NCBI GenBank assembly: GCA_902615745.1
Contig: CACMQB010000010.1
Span: forward strand, 1 to 40,687
Direction: 5' to 3'
Length of the DNA: 40,687 bases
Origin: an uncultured Alphaproteobacteria bacterium
GTDB taxonomy: Bacteria; Pseudomonadota; Alphaproteobacteria; HIMB59; GCA-002718135
Shown here: positions 33,483-40,687 of the stretch, one piece after another
Layout of the letters: each line of letters opens with the position of its first letter
Position numbering within the stretch: position 1 is the stretch's first letter
The notes under the pieces: model-generated
The model's database searches: none
What the model saw: the letters and a program-made list of their open reading frames with translations, nothing else
What the model was told of the DNA's origin: nothing
Made by a program: the position numbers and the translations under genes

Positions 33483-33915
33483 AATTAAAATAACTTCTCA
33501 TCTTTTTTCTTGATGCAAAATGTAATATTAATGAAACTATAAATAAGAAAAAAACAAAATAGTATTCTCTAAATTCAACTTGACTGGTGTAGAAAACAAA
33601 TAAACAACAAATTGTTAAAGATTTAATATAAATTTCTAAAAACTGAATAGGATAAAGTTTTTCTGATTGAAAGAAAAGATATCTAAAACCAAAGTATGCA
33701 AAAGTAAGAAAGACAGCTAATCTGACTGAAGTAATCCTATGATATGGTACTTCTTGTTTTTCAACTATAGTGAATGGAAAATAGATAGTTACACCCATAA
33801 TCTCTGCAATTATAAATGCTAATGCCCATATGCTTAATAGACCAATGATAATTTTAGCTAATGTTCTTACCATATTTAAATTTATGGTCTTTTTTTTTAC
33901 AAGGGTTTTGACCAA
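33481..33915 (-). CDS. Integral membrane protein of unknown function (144 aa)
   Basis: A basic N-terminus (MVKTLVKKKT) is followed by hydrophobic segments near 20-42 (IIIGLLSIWALAFIIAEIMG), 64-80 (RLAVFLTFAYFGFRYLFF), 92-108 (IYIKSLTICCLFVFYTS) and 115-133 (YYFVFFLFIVSLILHFA). Met15 (MVRTLAK) is an alternative start. No family recognised. It points in the same direction as the transglutaminase group but is separated from it by two other genes. Confidence 0.7.
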   Translation of the reverse strand: MVKTLVKKKTINLNMVRTLAKIIIGLLSIWALAFIIAEIMGVTIYFPFTIVEKQEVPYHRITSVRLAVFLTFAYFGFRYLFFQSEKLYPIQFLEIYIKSLTICCLFVFYTSQVEFREYYFVFFLFIVSLILHFASRKKMRSYFN

Positions 33916-33992
33916 CCTATTTATATATTTTAACTAAATTTTGATAAAAAATACATAAATATTGATTTGATTGCAGAAAACTAAGTTATTTT

Positions 33993-34388
33993 TTATCTAA
34001 AGTTATCTTTAATTGGTGAAAAATATAAAAGAATTAAAATTGCTCCACTAATCAATCCACCAATTTGATCAAGCATACCACTAAAAGCAGTATAAATAAC
34101 AGAACCACTAAAATAATTTAGAACTATGCCAGCTACTACTAAAAATAAATACAGCGGTTTGCCATAAGAGATAAATCTATAAAGTAAATTTAAAGTAAAT
34201 AAATATAGAAAGAATAAACTAATAGATACTATTCGAGAAAAATTTTCAAAATTAGATAATAAACCATCATTCAAGTTTTCATAAATATTAGAAATTTCTG
34301 ATGGTTGATACATAGATGATATAACCATTAAAATTATAACAATAAAATCTGCTAGAATTAAATTTTTAAAAATCTTTTCAATTTCCAT
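33993..34388 (-). CDS. Integral membrane protein of unknown function (131 aa)
   Basis: Four hydrophobic segments are visible: 8-27 (NLILADFIVIILMVISSM), 52-72 (IVSISLFFLYLFTLNLLYRF), 78-96 (PLYLFLVVAGIVLNYFSG) and 108-124 (IGGLISGAILILLYFSP). A short acidic loop (PSEISNIYENLND) follows the first. No conserved family is recognised. It is separated by 77 nt from the next membrane protein gene downstream. Confidence 0.7.
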   Translation of the reverse strand: MEIEKIFKNLILADFIVIILMVISSMYQPSEISNIYENLNDGLLSNFENFSRIVSISLFFLYLFTLNLLYRFISYGKPLYLFLVVAGIVLNYFSGSVIYTAFSGMLDQIGGLISGAILILLYFSPIKDNFR

Positions 34389-34499
34389 AATAAATATAAA
34401 TTCAGATAAATATGGTATTTAACTTAGATATGTAGTTTGAATATTACAATAAGATTATTAAAATCTATTTAAAAATAAATTAGATATTAAAAATTATAT

Positions 34500-34862
34500 T
34501 TACCACATTGAATGGATAATATCTGAACTATTAATTTTTACTAAATTCTCACATTTACTTTCAAAATCACTAAAATCATCTCTAAAAGTTGCTCCATTAT
34601 TTTGTGCTTGCTCAAAATGATTATCTATTCCTGCTTGATTTTCATAAACCTCTGTTAGGATCAGAGACATATTGCCTGTTTTATGTCCATCTTTAAATTC
34701 AGGGCCTATAGACCAATTTAACATTAGAAGTGCTTTATCACCTTCCTTTGTATGTGTTTCCTTCATCCATTTTGTATGATCTTCTGCAATTCTTTTTGCA
34801 ATATCATTAAGTTCAGGTTTAAAAATCCATAAATACTGAAGCTGTTTTTTATTTTGAAACAT
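34500..34862 (-). CDS. Protein of unknown function, possibly dimeric alpha/beta-barrel (120 aa)
   Basis: Starts MFQNKKQLQYLWIFKPE behind a strong ribosome-binding site AGGAGG (34867-34872). Segments KALLMLNWSIGPE and NMSLILTEVYENQAGIDNHF suggest strand-helix alternation of the antibiotic-monooxygenase/dimeric alpha-beta type, where ENQAGIDNHFEQA would be the helix that packs on the sheet. No catalytic residues can be assigned. It lies 54 nt after the transglutaminase gene on the same strand and may be in the same transcript. Confidence 0.7.
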   Translation of the reverse strand: MFQNKKQLQYLWIFKPELNDIAKRIAEDHTKWMKETHTKEGDKALLMLNWSIGPEFKDGHKTGNMSLILTEVYENQAGIDNHFEQAQNNGATFRDDFSDFESKCENLVKINSSDIIHSMW

Positions 34863-34916
34863 ATTTCCTCCTTTTTAAAAATAATACTAGTAAGTTAAGA
34901 AAATATTTCAAACAAA

Positions 34917-35756
34917 TTATTGTTGAGAATTATTTTCCAGTGTTTGTACATGAATATCTAAGTTTTCTATCAAAGAATTATTATTAATATTTCCATAAAA
35001 AACACCCTTAATAGGTGATGCGTAACTTGCATCAAGCCCACAAGAAACACGAACATATCTTTCATCTGGACTGCACTTATTTGTAGGATCAAATCCTACC
35101 CAACCTAAGTCATTTATATAAAATTCTGCCCACGCATGTGTAGATTGAAATTCTGAAGAATGTGAATTGTTGTGCATATAACCATTTACGTATCTAGCAG
35201 GTATTCCTAAAGTTTTTGCTGCAGCAATCATAATATGTGCTTGATCCTGACAGACTCCCTTTTTCTGATTAAATGCTTCAATGGCTGTTGTTTGATTATT
35301 TGTCGTTAAAGGTTTGTATTCAATTTTTTCAGCTACTAGATTCATCAGATTATGAGATGTTTCTAAATTTTCATTCTCATTAAAACCATTTTTAGCTTCA
35401 ATAGCTAAATTTTTTATATCCACATTTGCCTTTGTTAAATTTGATTCTCTTAAGTAAACTAATGGATCTATTTTATCAGAAGCACTCTGGTAAATTCCTT
35501 TTGTATCAAATGTTTCAACTTTTCCAAGAACTGTAAATTGTATTTTTTTAACCTTGGTTGTATTTGTAAAACTTTGAATATTATTAGCCTCACCATCCTT
35601 ATAAATTTTTGATTTTTTTGCAGAATCATTATGTACATTCCACTCTAAAATTTTAAGACCATTATATTCTGAAGGATGCAGTTTCGTAGTTTGAATTAAC
35701 CCCGCAACTGGATTTTTATATTCATACTTAGTTGTGTGTTCGATTATTAGTTCCAT
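34917..35756 (-). CDS. Transglutaminase-like cysteine protease-fold protein
   Basis: Encodes 279 residues from the ATG at 35756, one base after the alpha-E stop; an upstream in-frame start at 35795 would lie inside the alpha-E gene. The N-terminal beta domain starts ELIIEHTTKYEYKNPV, typical of the bacterial transglutaminase-like N-terminal region. The catalytic triad is Cys169 (KKGVCQDQAHIM), His207 (STHAWAEFYI) and Asp223 (WVGFDPTNKC). Such proteins cleave or transfer amide bonds. It is the last gene of the cpATP-grasp/alpha-E/transglutaminase set and acts presumably on the peptide or amide made by the ATP-grasp enzyme. Confidence 0.92.
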   Translation of the reverse strand: MELIIEHTTKYEYKNPVAGLIQTTKLHPSEYNGLKILEWNVHNDSAKKSKIYKDGEANNIQSFTNTTKVKKIQFTVLGKVETFDTKGIYQSASDKIDPLVYLRESNLTKANVDIKNLAIEAKNGFNENENLETSHNLMNLVAEKIEYKPLTTNNQTTAIEAFNQKKGVCQDQAHIMIAAAKTLGIPARYVNGYMHNNSHSSEFQSTHAWAEFYINDLGWVGFDPTNKCSPDERYVRVSCGLDASYASPIKGVFYGNINNNSLIENLDIHVQTLENNSQQ

Positions 35757-35757
35757 A

Positions 35758-36693
35758 TTAATTAAAAAACTCCTTATGTATTTCGTTATCAACACTAGAT
35801 ATTTTTCTAATAAATTGTGTTACAAATTGATGAAGACCATATTCAACAATAGTTTCTATTTTTTCTTCTTGAATTTTAGTATTTAGATCTTTTAAATTGT
35901 TATAAATTCTTCCAACCTTTTCTGGACTGCATCTTAAGTTAGTTAAATGTTTAACAATATTCTGAATACAAAAACTTAAAGATCTAGGACAATTATTATT
36001 TAAAACTAAAAAGTCAGCAATCTTAGTTGCGGTAATATTTCCGTTGTAGGCCCATCTAAAAGCCCTAAAAGATGATAAAGAACGAAGTAAAATACTCCAT
36101 TGCATATTATCAATATTACCACCAACATATTGAGGTTTAGGTAATAAAACAAAATACTTTACATCTAATAATCTAGCAGAATTATCTGCTCTCTCAATAA
36201 ATAAACCAAGAAAAAGAAAATTATATCCATCATTTCTTAATAAAGAACTTAAAGATCCTCTAAATAAATTTACTTGCTCTATTGTCCACTCTGTAAGATC
36301 AGGTAAATCAGATTTTATGAATTTTTTTTCTTTTAAGTTTAGTATCTCTTGATAAGTTTTATTAATTGCTAACCAAGACTCAGGAGTAAATGAAGTTCTA
36401 ACTACTAATGCATTATTTCGAGCGTTAAGAATACAGTTATAAACAGAGGAAGGATTGCTTTCATCAAAAAATAAATAATCTTCAACATTTCTTTGTTCAA
36501 TTGTATCATATTTATTTTTATACCCTTCGATTGCACCAGCAGCGGATAAAACTGATTCCCATTCATTATTATAACCACTAGGATTTGGAAAAAGAGACAT
36601 CCTATATCCAACATCTAAAAGTCTAGCTGTTGTTTCAGCTCTTTCCATATAACGGCTTATCCAATAAAGATATTCAGCAGTTCTACTTAACAT
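35758..36693 (-). CDS. Alpha-E domain protein (DUF403)
   Basis: Encodes 311 residues, all helical. The start MLSRTAEYLYWISRYMERAE and the repeated arrangement later (FLFLGLFIERADNSARLLDV, LRSLSSFRAFRWAYNG, NNCPRSLSFCIQNI) are the alpha-E signature with its conserved Glu/Arg residues. The domain nearly always occurs next to or fused with circularly permuted ATP-grasp and transglutaminase domains, and its biochemical role is unknown. It lies 9 nt after the ATP-grasp gene and one base before the transglutaminase gene. Confidence 0.93.
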   Translation of the reverse strand: MLSRTAEYLYWISRYMERAETTARLLDVGYRMSLFPNPSGYNNEWESVLSAAGAIEGYKNKYDTIEQRNVEDYLFFDESNPSSVYNCILNARNNALVVRTSFTPESWLAINKTYQEILNLKEKKFIKSDLPDLTEWTIEQVNLFRGSLSSLLRNDGYNFLFLGLFIERADNSARLLDVKYFVLLPKPQYVGGNIDNMQWSILLRSLSSFRAFRWAYNGNITATKIADFLVLNNNCPRSLSFCIQNIVKHLTNLRCSPEKVGRIYNNLKDLNTKIQEEKIETIVEYGLHQFVTQFIRKISSVDNEIHKEFFN

Positions 36694-36702
36694 TTTTATA
36701 CC

Positions 36703-38112
36703 TCACTCTGCTAAAACCCAAGTGTCCTTGACTCCTCCACCCTGGCTTGAGTTTACTACAAATGAACCTTCTTTCATTGCAACTCTTGTTAAACCACCAG
36801 AACTTAATTGAGCCTGCTCCCCTATTAAACAAAATGGTCGTAAATCTACTCTCCTTCCTTCAACTTGATTTTTAATAAGTGTTGGTGAAAATGAAAGATC
36901 AAGTAAAGGTTGTGCTATATATCCTTTTGGGTTTGTTGAGAGTTTTGTTTTAAATTCATCTATAGAAGATTTAGAGGATTTGGGACCTATTAACATTCCA
37001 TAACCTCCGGATCCATCAACTTCTTTTACAACAAGTTCATTTATATTATCTAATACATATTTTAATTCCTGTTCCTTTTCACAATTCCATGTTTCAACGT
37101 TATCTAAGATTGGTTGTTCACCCAGATAAAATTTAATCATCTCAGGAACATATATATATATTGCTTTATCATCGGCTATACCTGCTCCAGGAGCTGAACA
37201 AATATTGACACCTCCAGTTCTATAAACATCCATAATTCCTGGAATACCAATTACAGATTGAGGATTAAAACATAGAGGATCTAAAAAATCATCATCTATT
37301 CTTCTATAAACAACATCTACTCTCTTTGGGCCATCAACTGTTTTCATATAAAGGTATTTACCTTCGACAAATAGATCTGTTGATTCAACCATTTCAATAC
37401 CCATTTGATCTGATAAAAAACTATGTTCGTAATAAGCGCTATTCAATGGACCAGGTGTAAGTAAGACACATACTGGTTCTGGATTTTCGCATTTAATAGG
37501 AGCCAAGCTCATTAAAGTTTGTAAAAGTCTTGTAGGGTAATCATCTATTGGCGTTACTCTATTGTTATGAAATAGATCAGGAAACATTCGCATCATTATT
37601 TCTCTATTTTCTAGCATGTAGGAAACACCACTTGGTGTTCGACAATTATCTTCCAAAACAAAATACTCGTTTGGACCTGTTCTAACTAAATCAATACCAA
37701 TTATAGGACTATAAATGTCTCTAGGAGGGGAAAAACCAAACATTGAAGGTTCAAAAGATTTTTTTTTGTAAATAATTTCTTTAGGAATTATATTTGCTTT
37801 TATTATTTCACCTTGATTATAAATGTCAGCAAGAAAAGCATTAAGTGCTTTAGCTCTTTGGATTACTCCTCTTTCTAATCTTAACCATTCTGTGTAAGTA
37901 AATATCCTTGGAATTAAATCAAACGGAATAATTCTTTCTCTTGCAGTTTCGTTATTTGTAGAAAATGTAATTCCAATATTTCTAAAATGAGATTCAGCTT
38001 CAGCATTCTTTTCAAGAATAACTTTTGAAGTCATTTGATCCAACCAATCATTAATATTGTTATAATGATTTCTTATAACTGACTCAGATTGATACATTTC
38101 ATTAAACATCAA
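36703..38112 (-). CDS. Circularly permuted ATP-grasp protein (DUF404/DUF407)
   Basis: Encodes 469 residues. Conserved blocks include YFVLEDNCRTPSGVSYMLEN, VLLTPGPLNSAYYEHSFL, VDVVYRRIDDDFLDPLCF, GIMDVYRTGGVNICSAPGAG, VVKEVDGSGGYGMLIGPKS, and RRVDLRPFCLI. The GSGGYG block is the glycine-rich nucleotide loop, and the acidic/Arg residues in VEGRRVDLRP are the metal/ATP site. The family is thought to form amide bonds between a carboxylate and an amine, giving small peptides or amidated products. It leads the operon and its 5' region (38113-38458) carries two glutamine riboswitches; the start MMFNEM at 38112 lies after an AAGAGG-containing leader. Confidence 0.94.
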   Translation of the reverse strand: MMFNEMYQSESVIRNHYNNINDWLDQMTSKVILEKNAEAESHFRNIGITFSTNNETARERIIPFDLIPRIFTYTEWLRLERGVIQRAKALNAFLADIYNQGEIIKANIIPKEIIYKKKSFEPSMFGFSPPRDIYSPIIGIDLVRTGPNEYFVLEDNCRTPSGVSYMLENREIMMRMFPDLFHNNRVTPIDDYPTRLLQTLMSLAPIKCENPEPVCVLLTPGPLNSAYYEHSFLSDQMGIEMVESTDLFVEGKYLYMKTVDGPKRVDVVYRRIDDDFLDPLCFNPQSVIGIPGIMDVYRTGGVNICSAPGAGIADDKAIYIYVPEMIKFYLGEQPILDNVETWNCEKEQELKYVLDNINELVVKEVDGSGGYGMLIGPKSSKSSIDEFKTKLSTNPKGYIAQPLLDLSFSPTLIKNQVEGRRVDLRPFCLIGEQAQLSSGGLTRVAMKEGSFVVNSSQGGGVKDTWVLAE

Positions 38113-38167
38113 TGAGTAAACCTCTTGAGATTTGAATAGAATAACTTCTTATTATCTAACTTTTTAA

Positions 38168-38219
38168 CCATAGTTATAACAAACCTTTCCTATCCGTTAT
38201 AATTCATGCTTAGCTATGG
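38168..38219 (-). other. Structured leader hairpin between the glutamine riboswitches and the ATP-grasp gene
   Basis: CCATAG and TTATAAC (38168-38180, contiguous) pair with GTTATAA (38196-38202) and CTATGG (38214-38219). This gives 13 base pairs with an 11-nt asymmetric bulge and a 15-nt apical loop. It starts 17 nt downstream of the second aptamer and ends 55 nt before the ATG. It has no long U tract, though TTAAAAAG follows. It is a plausible expression-platform element. Confidence 0.5.
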
Positions 38220-38236
38220 AAATTAAAAATAATATC

Positions 38237-38289
38237 CGCGTTCCTTCAGCTTTAGCTTACTTCCGATCTGTTAATACAGATTGAACGAT
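38237..38289 (-). promoter_or_regulatory. Glutamine riboswitch (glnA RNA), downstream copy
   Basis: Read on the minus strand, it has the glnA RNA (glutamine-I) consensus: ATCGTTCA, hairpin ATCTG-loop-CAGAT, CGGAAGTAA, small stem AGC-TAAA-GCT, then GAAGGAACGC. CGTTC at the 5' end pairs with GAACG at the 3' end to form P1. The core CGGAAGTA and GAAGGAACGC are the glutamine-binding conserved pieces. It lies 125 nt upstream of the ATP-grasp start codon and 13 nt after the other copy. Confidence 0.9.
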
Positions 38290-38302
38290 TTAATAACTTG
38301 CA

Positions 38303-38356
38303 TGCGTTCCTTCAACTTTCGTTTACTTCCGTTTTGAATTATTCAAAATGAACGAT
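38303..38356 (-). promoter_or_regulatory. Glutamine riboswitch (glnA RNA), upstream copy
   Basis: Same architecture as its neighbour: ATCGTTCA, hairpin TTTTGAA-loop-TTCAAAA, CGGAAGTAA, small stem AAC-GAAA-GTT, GAAGGAACGC. The core is identical in the two copies. The hairpin differs completely in sequence but keeps its stem, and the small stem has changed from AGC/GCT to AAC/GTT with pairing preserved. This is the covariation expected of a functional RNA. Tandem aptamers give steeper or combined ligand responses in other riboswitches. Confidence 0.9.
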
Positions 38357-38411
38357 GAAATTTTAATAATAAAATTTATTTATTTTTAAAAATGAATTTC
38401 ATACTTATTTG

Positions 38412-38430
38412 ATATGCATTTTTTGCATAT
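38412..38430. other. AT-rich inverted repeat in the Pcs to riboswitch gap
   Basis: ATATGCA (38412-38418) and TGCATAT (38424-38430) form a 7-bp stem with a T5 loop. It lies 29 nt after the pcs stop. No U tract follows on the minus strand, so it could be a weak transcript end for pcs or an operator for the riboswitch operon. The rest of 38357-38458 is AT-rich and presumably contains the promoter of the ATP-grasp operon; I could not identify boxes with confidence. Confidence 0.4.
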
Positions 38431-38458
38431 ACAAAATAATATTGAATTGCTTACACTT

Positions 38459-39166
38459 TTAGTAGTCTTTTATCGATCTAAGAAAACAAATATAAATAAA
38501 ATAGCCTGTACAAATTAACCATATTAAAAGAACAATTGTATCATTTATAATTAAGTTTATTTCTGATTTTGTGACTAATCGTAGTGTTGTTGCTGCCCAA
38601 ACAACAGTAAAAAAAATCGTTAAATTTCTAAATGATTTTACTCTTAGTGGATGAACAAACTTCCATGGAACGAATGTCAATACTGACAGAATAATTATCA
38701 CAATTAGGTTTATCCATTCATTCGTATTTAATATAAAGAAATATAAAACTACAACATTCCAGACTGCAGGAAAACCTTGGAAATAATAATCATCCGTTTT
38801 CATATTAACGTTAATAAAAGTGTACAAAGAAACTCCAAATATAAGAGCGGGCATAATCATTTCAAAACCTGGTGGTACCATCTGAAACCAGTAAATCATT
38901 AAAGCTGGGTTAATAACGTAATTTAAATAATCAATTATGGAATCTAAAATAATTCCATCTAGATTTGGCGCTTTTTCCTCAACACCAACCTTCCTGGCTA
39001 AAGTTCCATCAACTCCATCTACAAGTAAGGCCATACCAAGCCATAAAAAACTACCAACTTGATCATTATTTAATATTGATATTAAGGCAAGAAACCCAAG
39101 TATAGCTCCAGAACCAGTGAAGGCATGGACACCCCATGCGGATATTTGATCTTTATCAACTTTCAT
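38459..39166 (-). CDS. pcs: Phosphatidylcholine synthase (CDP-alcohol phosphatidyltransferase)
   Basis: Encodes 235 residues, matching bacterial Pcs (~240). The CDP-alcohol phosphatidyltransferase motif is DGVDGTLARK, then NLDGIILDSIIDY (DGx2ARx8Gx3Dx3D pattern, with eight residues between R and G widened as in Pcs). The N-terminus WGVHAFTGSGAILGFLALI is typical of Pcs, which condenses choline with CDP-diacylglycerol in the inner membrane. About eight hydrophobic segments follow. Pcs is frequent in alphaproteobacteria and supports that assignment of the organism. The gene is alone between 96-nt and 102-nt gaps. Confidence 0.93.
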   Translation of the reverse strand: MKVDKDQISAWGVHAFTGSGAILGFLALISILNNDQVGSFLWLGMALLVDGVDGTLARKVGVEEKAPNLDGIILDSIIDYLNYVINPALMIYWFQMVPPGFEMIMPALIFGVSLYTFINVNMKTDDYYFQGFPAVWNVVVLYFFILNTNEWINLIVIIILSVLTFVPWKFVHPLRVKSFRNLTIFFTVVWAATTLRLVTKSEINLIINDTIVLLIWLICTGYFIYICFLRSIKDY

Positions 39167-39262
39167 AAATGATGATGGTCTTTATCATTAAAATAAAAGA
39201 AAATAAAATTTTTGAAAAAAAGAGTAGAAAAATTAAGGTTTTAAAGGATTTTAAAATTAGAT

Positions 39263-39640
39263 TTATAATAAGTTTATAATATCACTATCTCCTTCAGCAA
39301 AATTATAATTTTTAAAATCATTTTTTGTAACCCAAGCAGAATTCTCGTGTTCATTCAAAATAATTTCACCATCAACATGAGAGCATATAAAATAATGTAA
39401 TTTAACATTTATTTTGTCATCTTGATAATTTTCATCACCTAATTTTTTGTTGATATTTATATCTATATTTAGCTCTTCTTTTATTTCTCTTTTTAAAGCT
39501 ATCTCAAAAGTTTCTCCTTTTTCTACTTTTCCACCTGGAAACTCCCAACTTAACCCCATGTGTTTATTTCTATTTCTTTGCACAATAAAATATTTTTCAT
39601 CTTTTATTATTATTGCTGCAACAACATCGAATTTATCCAT
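39263..39640 (-). CDS. NUDIX hydrolase (MutT-like)
   Basis: Encodes 125 residues. The NUDIX box reads GGKVEKGETFEIALKREI then KEELNI, matching Gx5Ex7REUxEExGU. The start MDKFDVVAAIIIKDEKYFIVQ and the FPGGK strand resemble MutT/8-oxo-dGTP diphosphatases (WEFPGGKVEKGE). The C-terminal domain with Ala-Trp (HENSAWVTKNDFKNYNF) also fits MutT. It hydrolyses oxidised or modified nucleoside triphosphates. Its ATG overlaps the stop of the photolyase-related gene (TAATG), so the pair forms a DNA-damage-related unit. Confidence 0.88.
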   Translation of the reverse strand: MDKFDVVAAIIIKDEKYFIVQRNRNKHMGLSWEFPGGKVEKGETFEIALKREIKEELNIDININKKLGDENYQDDKINVKLHYFICSHVDGEIILNEHENSAWVTKNDFKNYNFAEGDSDIINLL

Positions 39641-40687
39641 TAATTGGTATTATCACGAATAAACTGATTTGCTTTCTTTATTATATGATTTTTCCTCTCT
39701 GTATTCATTTTATCATAGATATTAACCATCATATTTAAGCGTGGATTAGATTGAAAAAATTTTCTATTTTTATTTATAAAACGCCAATACAGTCCATCCA
39801 TAATATCATTCCAATTACCTCTTTTAAAATTCATCATTTTCATAAAATAACTTGAACCACAAATATAAGGTTTGGTACTAAATATACCTCCGTCACTAAA
39901 CAATCCCATACCATAAACATTAGGTGACATTACCCAATCAGAGCTATCTACAAACATTTCCATAAACCAATTATAAACTTCATTAGGTTTAATTTCACAT
40001 AAGTTCATAATGTTACATAAAACCATTAGTCTCTCAATATGATGGGTATACCCATATTTTTGAGCATTTTTAATTGAGTGATCTAAAGGATCTAATCCCG
40101 TTGTACCATCATACCATTTCTTAGTAAGAGAATTTTTATGTTGAAAGAAATTATTTTCTTCTAATTGTTGATCGTAATTTTGATAAATTCCTCTAATAAA
40201 TTCTCTCCATCCAATAATTTGTCTGATATAACCTTCATAAGAATTAATTTTAATTTTATTTTCAACTTTTCTAACTCTCTCAATTATTAATTCTGGTGTT
40301 AATAAACCTAAATTAATCATGGGACTTAGAACACTATGAAATAAAAAATTATTATTAGTATCAACTGCATCTTCGTAATCACCAAATAAATTAAATTTTT
40401 TAATAATAAAATAATCTAACCATTTAACAGCATCATCATAAGTTGTAGGTAGCCAAAAATTATCAACTTGGCCTGGGTGATTTTTAAAAATTGTGTTTAT
40501 TTTTTGTTTTAAAACTTTTGTATGTTTTGTTTCTTTTGTAGTAATCATTTCTGGAATTTTAATATCTTTAGGGAGTTTTTTTCTGTTATCTTCATCAAAA
40601 CTCCATTTTCCTCCTTTGGGCTTATTATCTTCCATCAAAATATCTATTTTTGCACGGGCAATTTTATAAAAATTTGCCATAAAAGGT
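39640..40687 (-). CDS. Cryptochrome/photolyase-related protein (PhrB/FeS-BCP type), C-terminal part
   Basis: The frame continues past the window end, so the ATG at 40680 is not a safe start; about 160 N-terminal residues of a ~510-residue protein are missing. Family landmarks are LMEDNKPKGGKWSFDEDNRK, IIGWREFIRGIYQNY, YTHHIERLMVLCNIMNLC, and WVMSPNVYGMGLFSDGGIFS, all typical of the bacterial (6-4) photolyase-related group. The region that normally carries CGGC and a third Cys (after the KPYxxxxxY segment) reads KPYICGSSYFMKMMNFKRGN, with no such cluster. It probably binds FAD and repairs UV lesions. Coupled to the NUDIX gene by a 1-nt overlap. Confidence 0.88.
   Translation of the reverse strand, partial: PFMANFYKIARAKIDILMEDNKPKGGKWSFDEDNRKKLPKDIKIPEMITTKETKHTKVLKQKINTIFKNHPGQVDNFWLPTTYDDAVKWLDYFIIKKFNLFGDYEDAVDTNNNFLFHSVLSPMINLGLLTPELIIERVRKVENKIKINSYEGYIRQIIGWREFIRGIYQNYDQQLEENNFFQHKNSLTKKWYDGTTGLDPLDHSIKNAQKYGYTHHIERLMVLCNIMNLCEIKPNEVYNWFMEMFVDSSDWVMSPNVYGMGLFSDGGIFSTKPYICGSSYFMKMMNFKRGNWNDIMDGLYWRFINKNRKFFQSNPRLNMMVNIYDKMNTERKNHIIKKANQFIRDNTN

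Noticed and set aside
38237-38356. Direct repeats as an insertion-element end or CRISPR-like repeat
   Set aside because: The two units match glutamine riboswitch consensus including paired helices; there are only two, with no spacers, transposase or cas genes.

Overview
The window is a 40.7 kb piece of a very AT-rich bacterial chromosome with tight gene packing, many 1-4 nt stop/start overlaps, TTG starts and short intergenic gaps. Gene content (urease cluster, phosphatidylcholine synthase, GMC oxidoreductase, circularly permuted ATP-grasp/alpha-E/transglutaminase set, a SAM-II/SAM-V-type riboswitch) together with the base composition suggests a streamlined marine alphaproteobacterium of SAR11/HIMB59-like style. 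That placement is inference; there is no rRNA or phylogenetic marker here. There is no transposase, integrase, phage gene or CRISPR array.

Layout. 1-3.0 kb: type IV pilus/type II secretion parts (ATPase cut by the window edge, inner-membrane platform protein) facing two overlapping pilin genes. 3.2-6.7 kb: a MacAB-like export operon (adaptor, ATPase, permease) whose adaptor carries an LTxxQ-like insertion. 6.8-13.4 kb: mixed metabolic and membrane genes: GMC oxidoreductase, a predicted anchored metallopeptidase-like protein, an EamA transporter, an AlkB-type hydroxylase, a voltage-gated-channel homologue with an altered filter, a bactofilin. 13.4-13.8 kb: a SAM-II/SAM-V-like riboswitch followed by an intrinsic terminator, then an 85-residue protein of unknown function. 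13.8-18.6 kb: complete ureDABCEFG operon on the minus strand. 18.65 kb: tRNA-Arg(CCU). 18.7-24.0 kb: minus-strand sugar operon (small membrane protein, FGGY kinase, solute-binding protein, two permeases, two small proteins) without its own ATPase. 24.1-32.1 kb: plus-strand run with an Atm1-type ABC exporter, a YghZ-type aldo/keto reductase, a 2-hydroxyacid dehydrogenase, two tandem membrane-anchored glucose/sorbosone dehydrogenase-like propellers and a GH32/GH43-like hydrolase, ending in an NAD-dependent epimerase on the other strand. 33.0-34.9 kb: small membrane and unknown proteins. 34.9-38.4 kb: cpATP-grasp, alpha-E and transglutaminase genes in one operon behind two tandem glutamine riboswitches. 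38.5-40.7 kb: phosphatidylcholine synthase, a NUDIX hydrolase and a photolyase-related protein cut by the window end.

The most interesting signals are RNA-level. Two glnA-type glutamine aptamers (38237-38356, minus strand) precede an amide-bond/peptide-type operon not normally associated with glutamine sensing. A SAM-II/V-like pseudoknot (13437-13480) with a terminator controls an unknown small protein. Both can be read directly from sequence, with covarying or complementary stems. The carbohydrate block (18.7-33 kb) looks like one uptake and oxidation module for an unidentified sugar or sugar acid. Urease supplies ammonia, which fits with the nitrogen-sensing theme of the glutamine riboswitches, although no direct link is visible.
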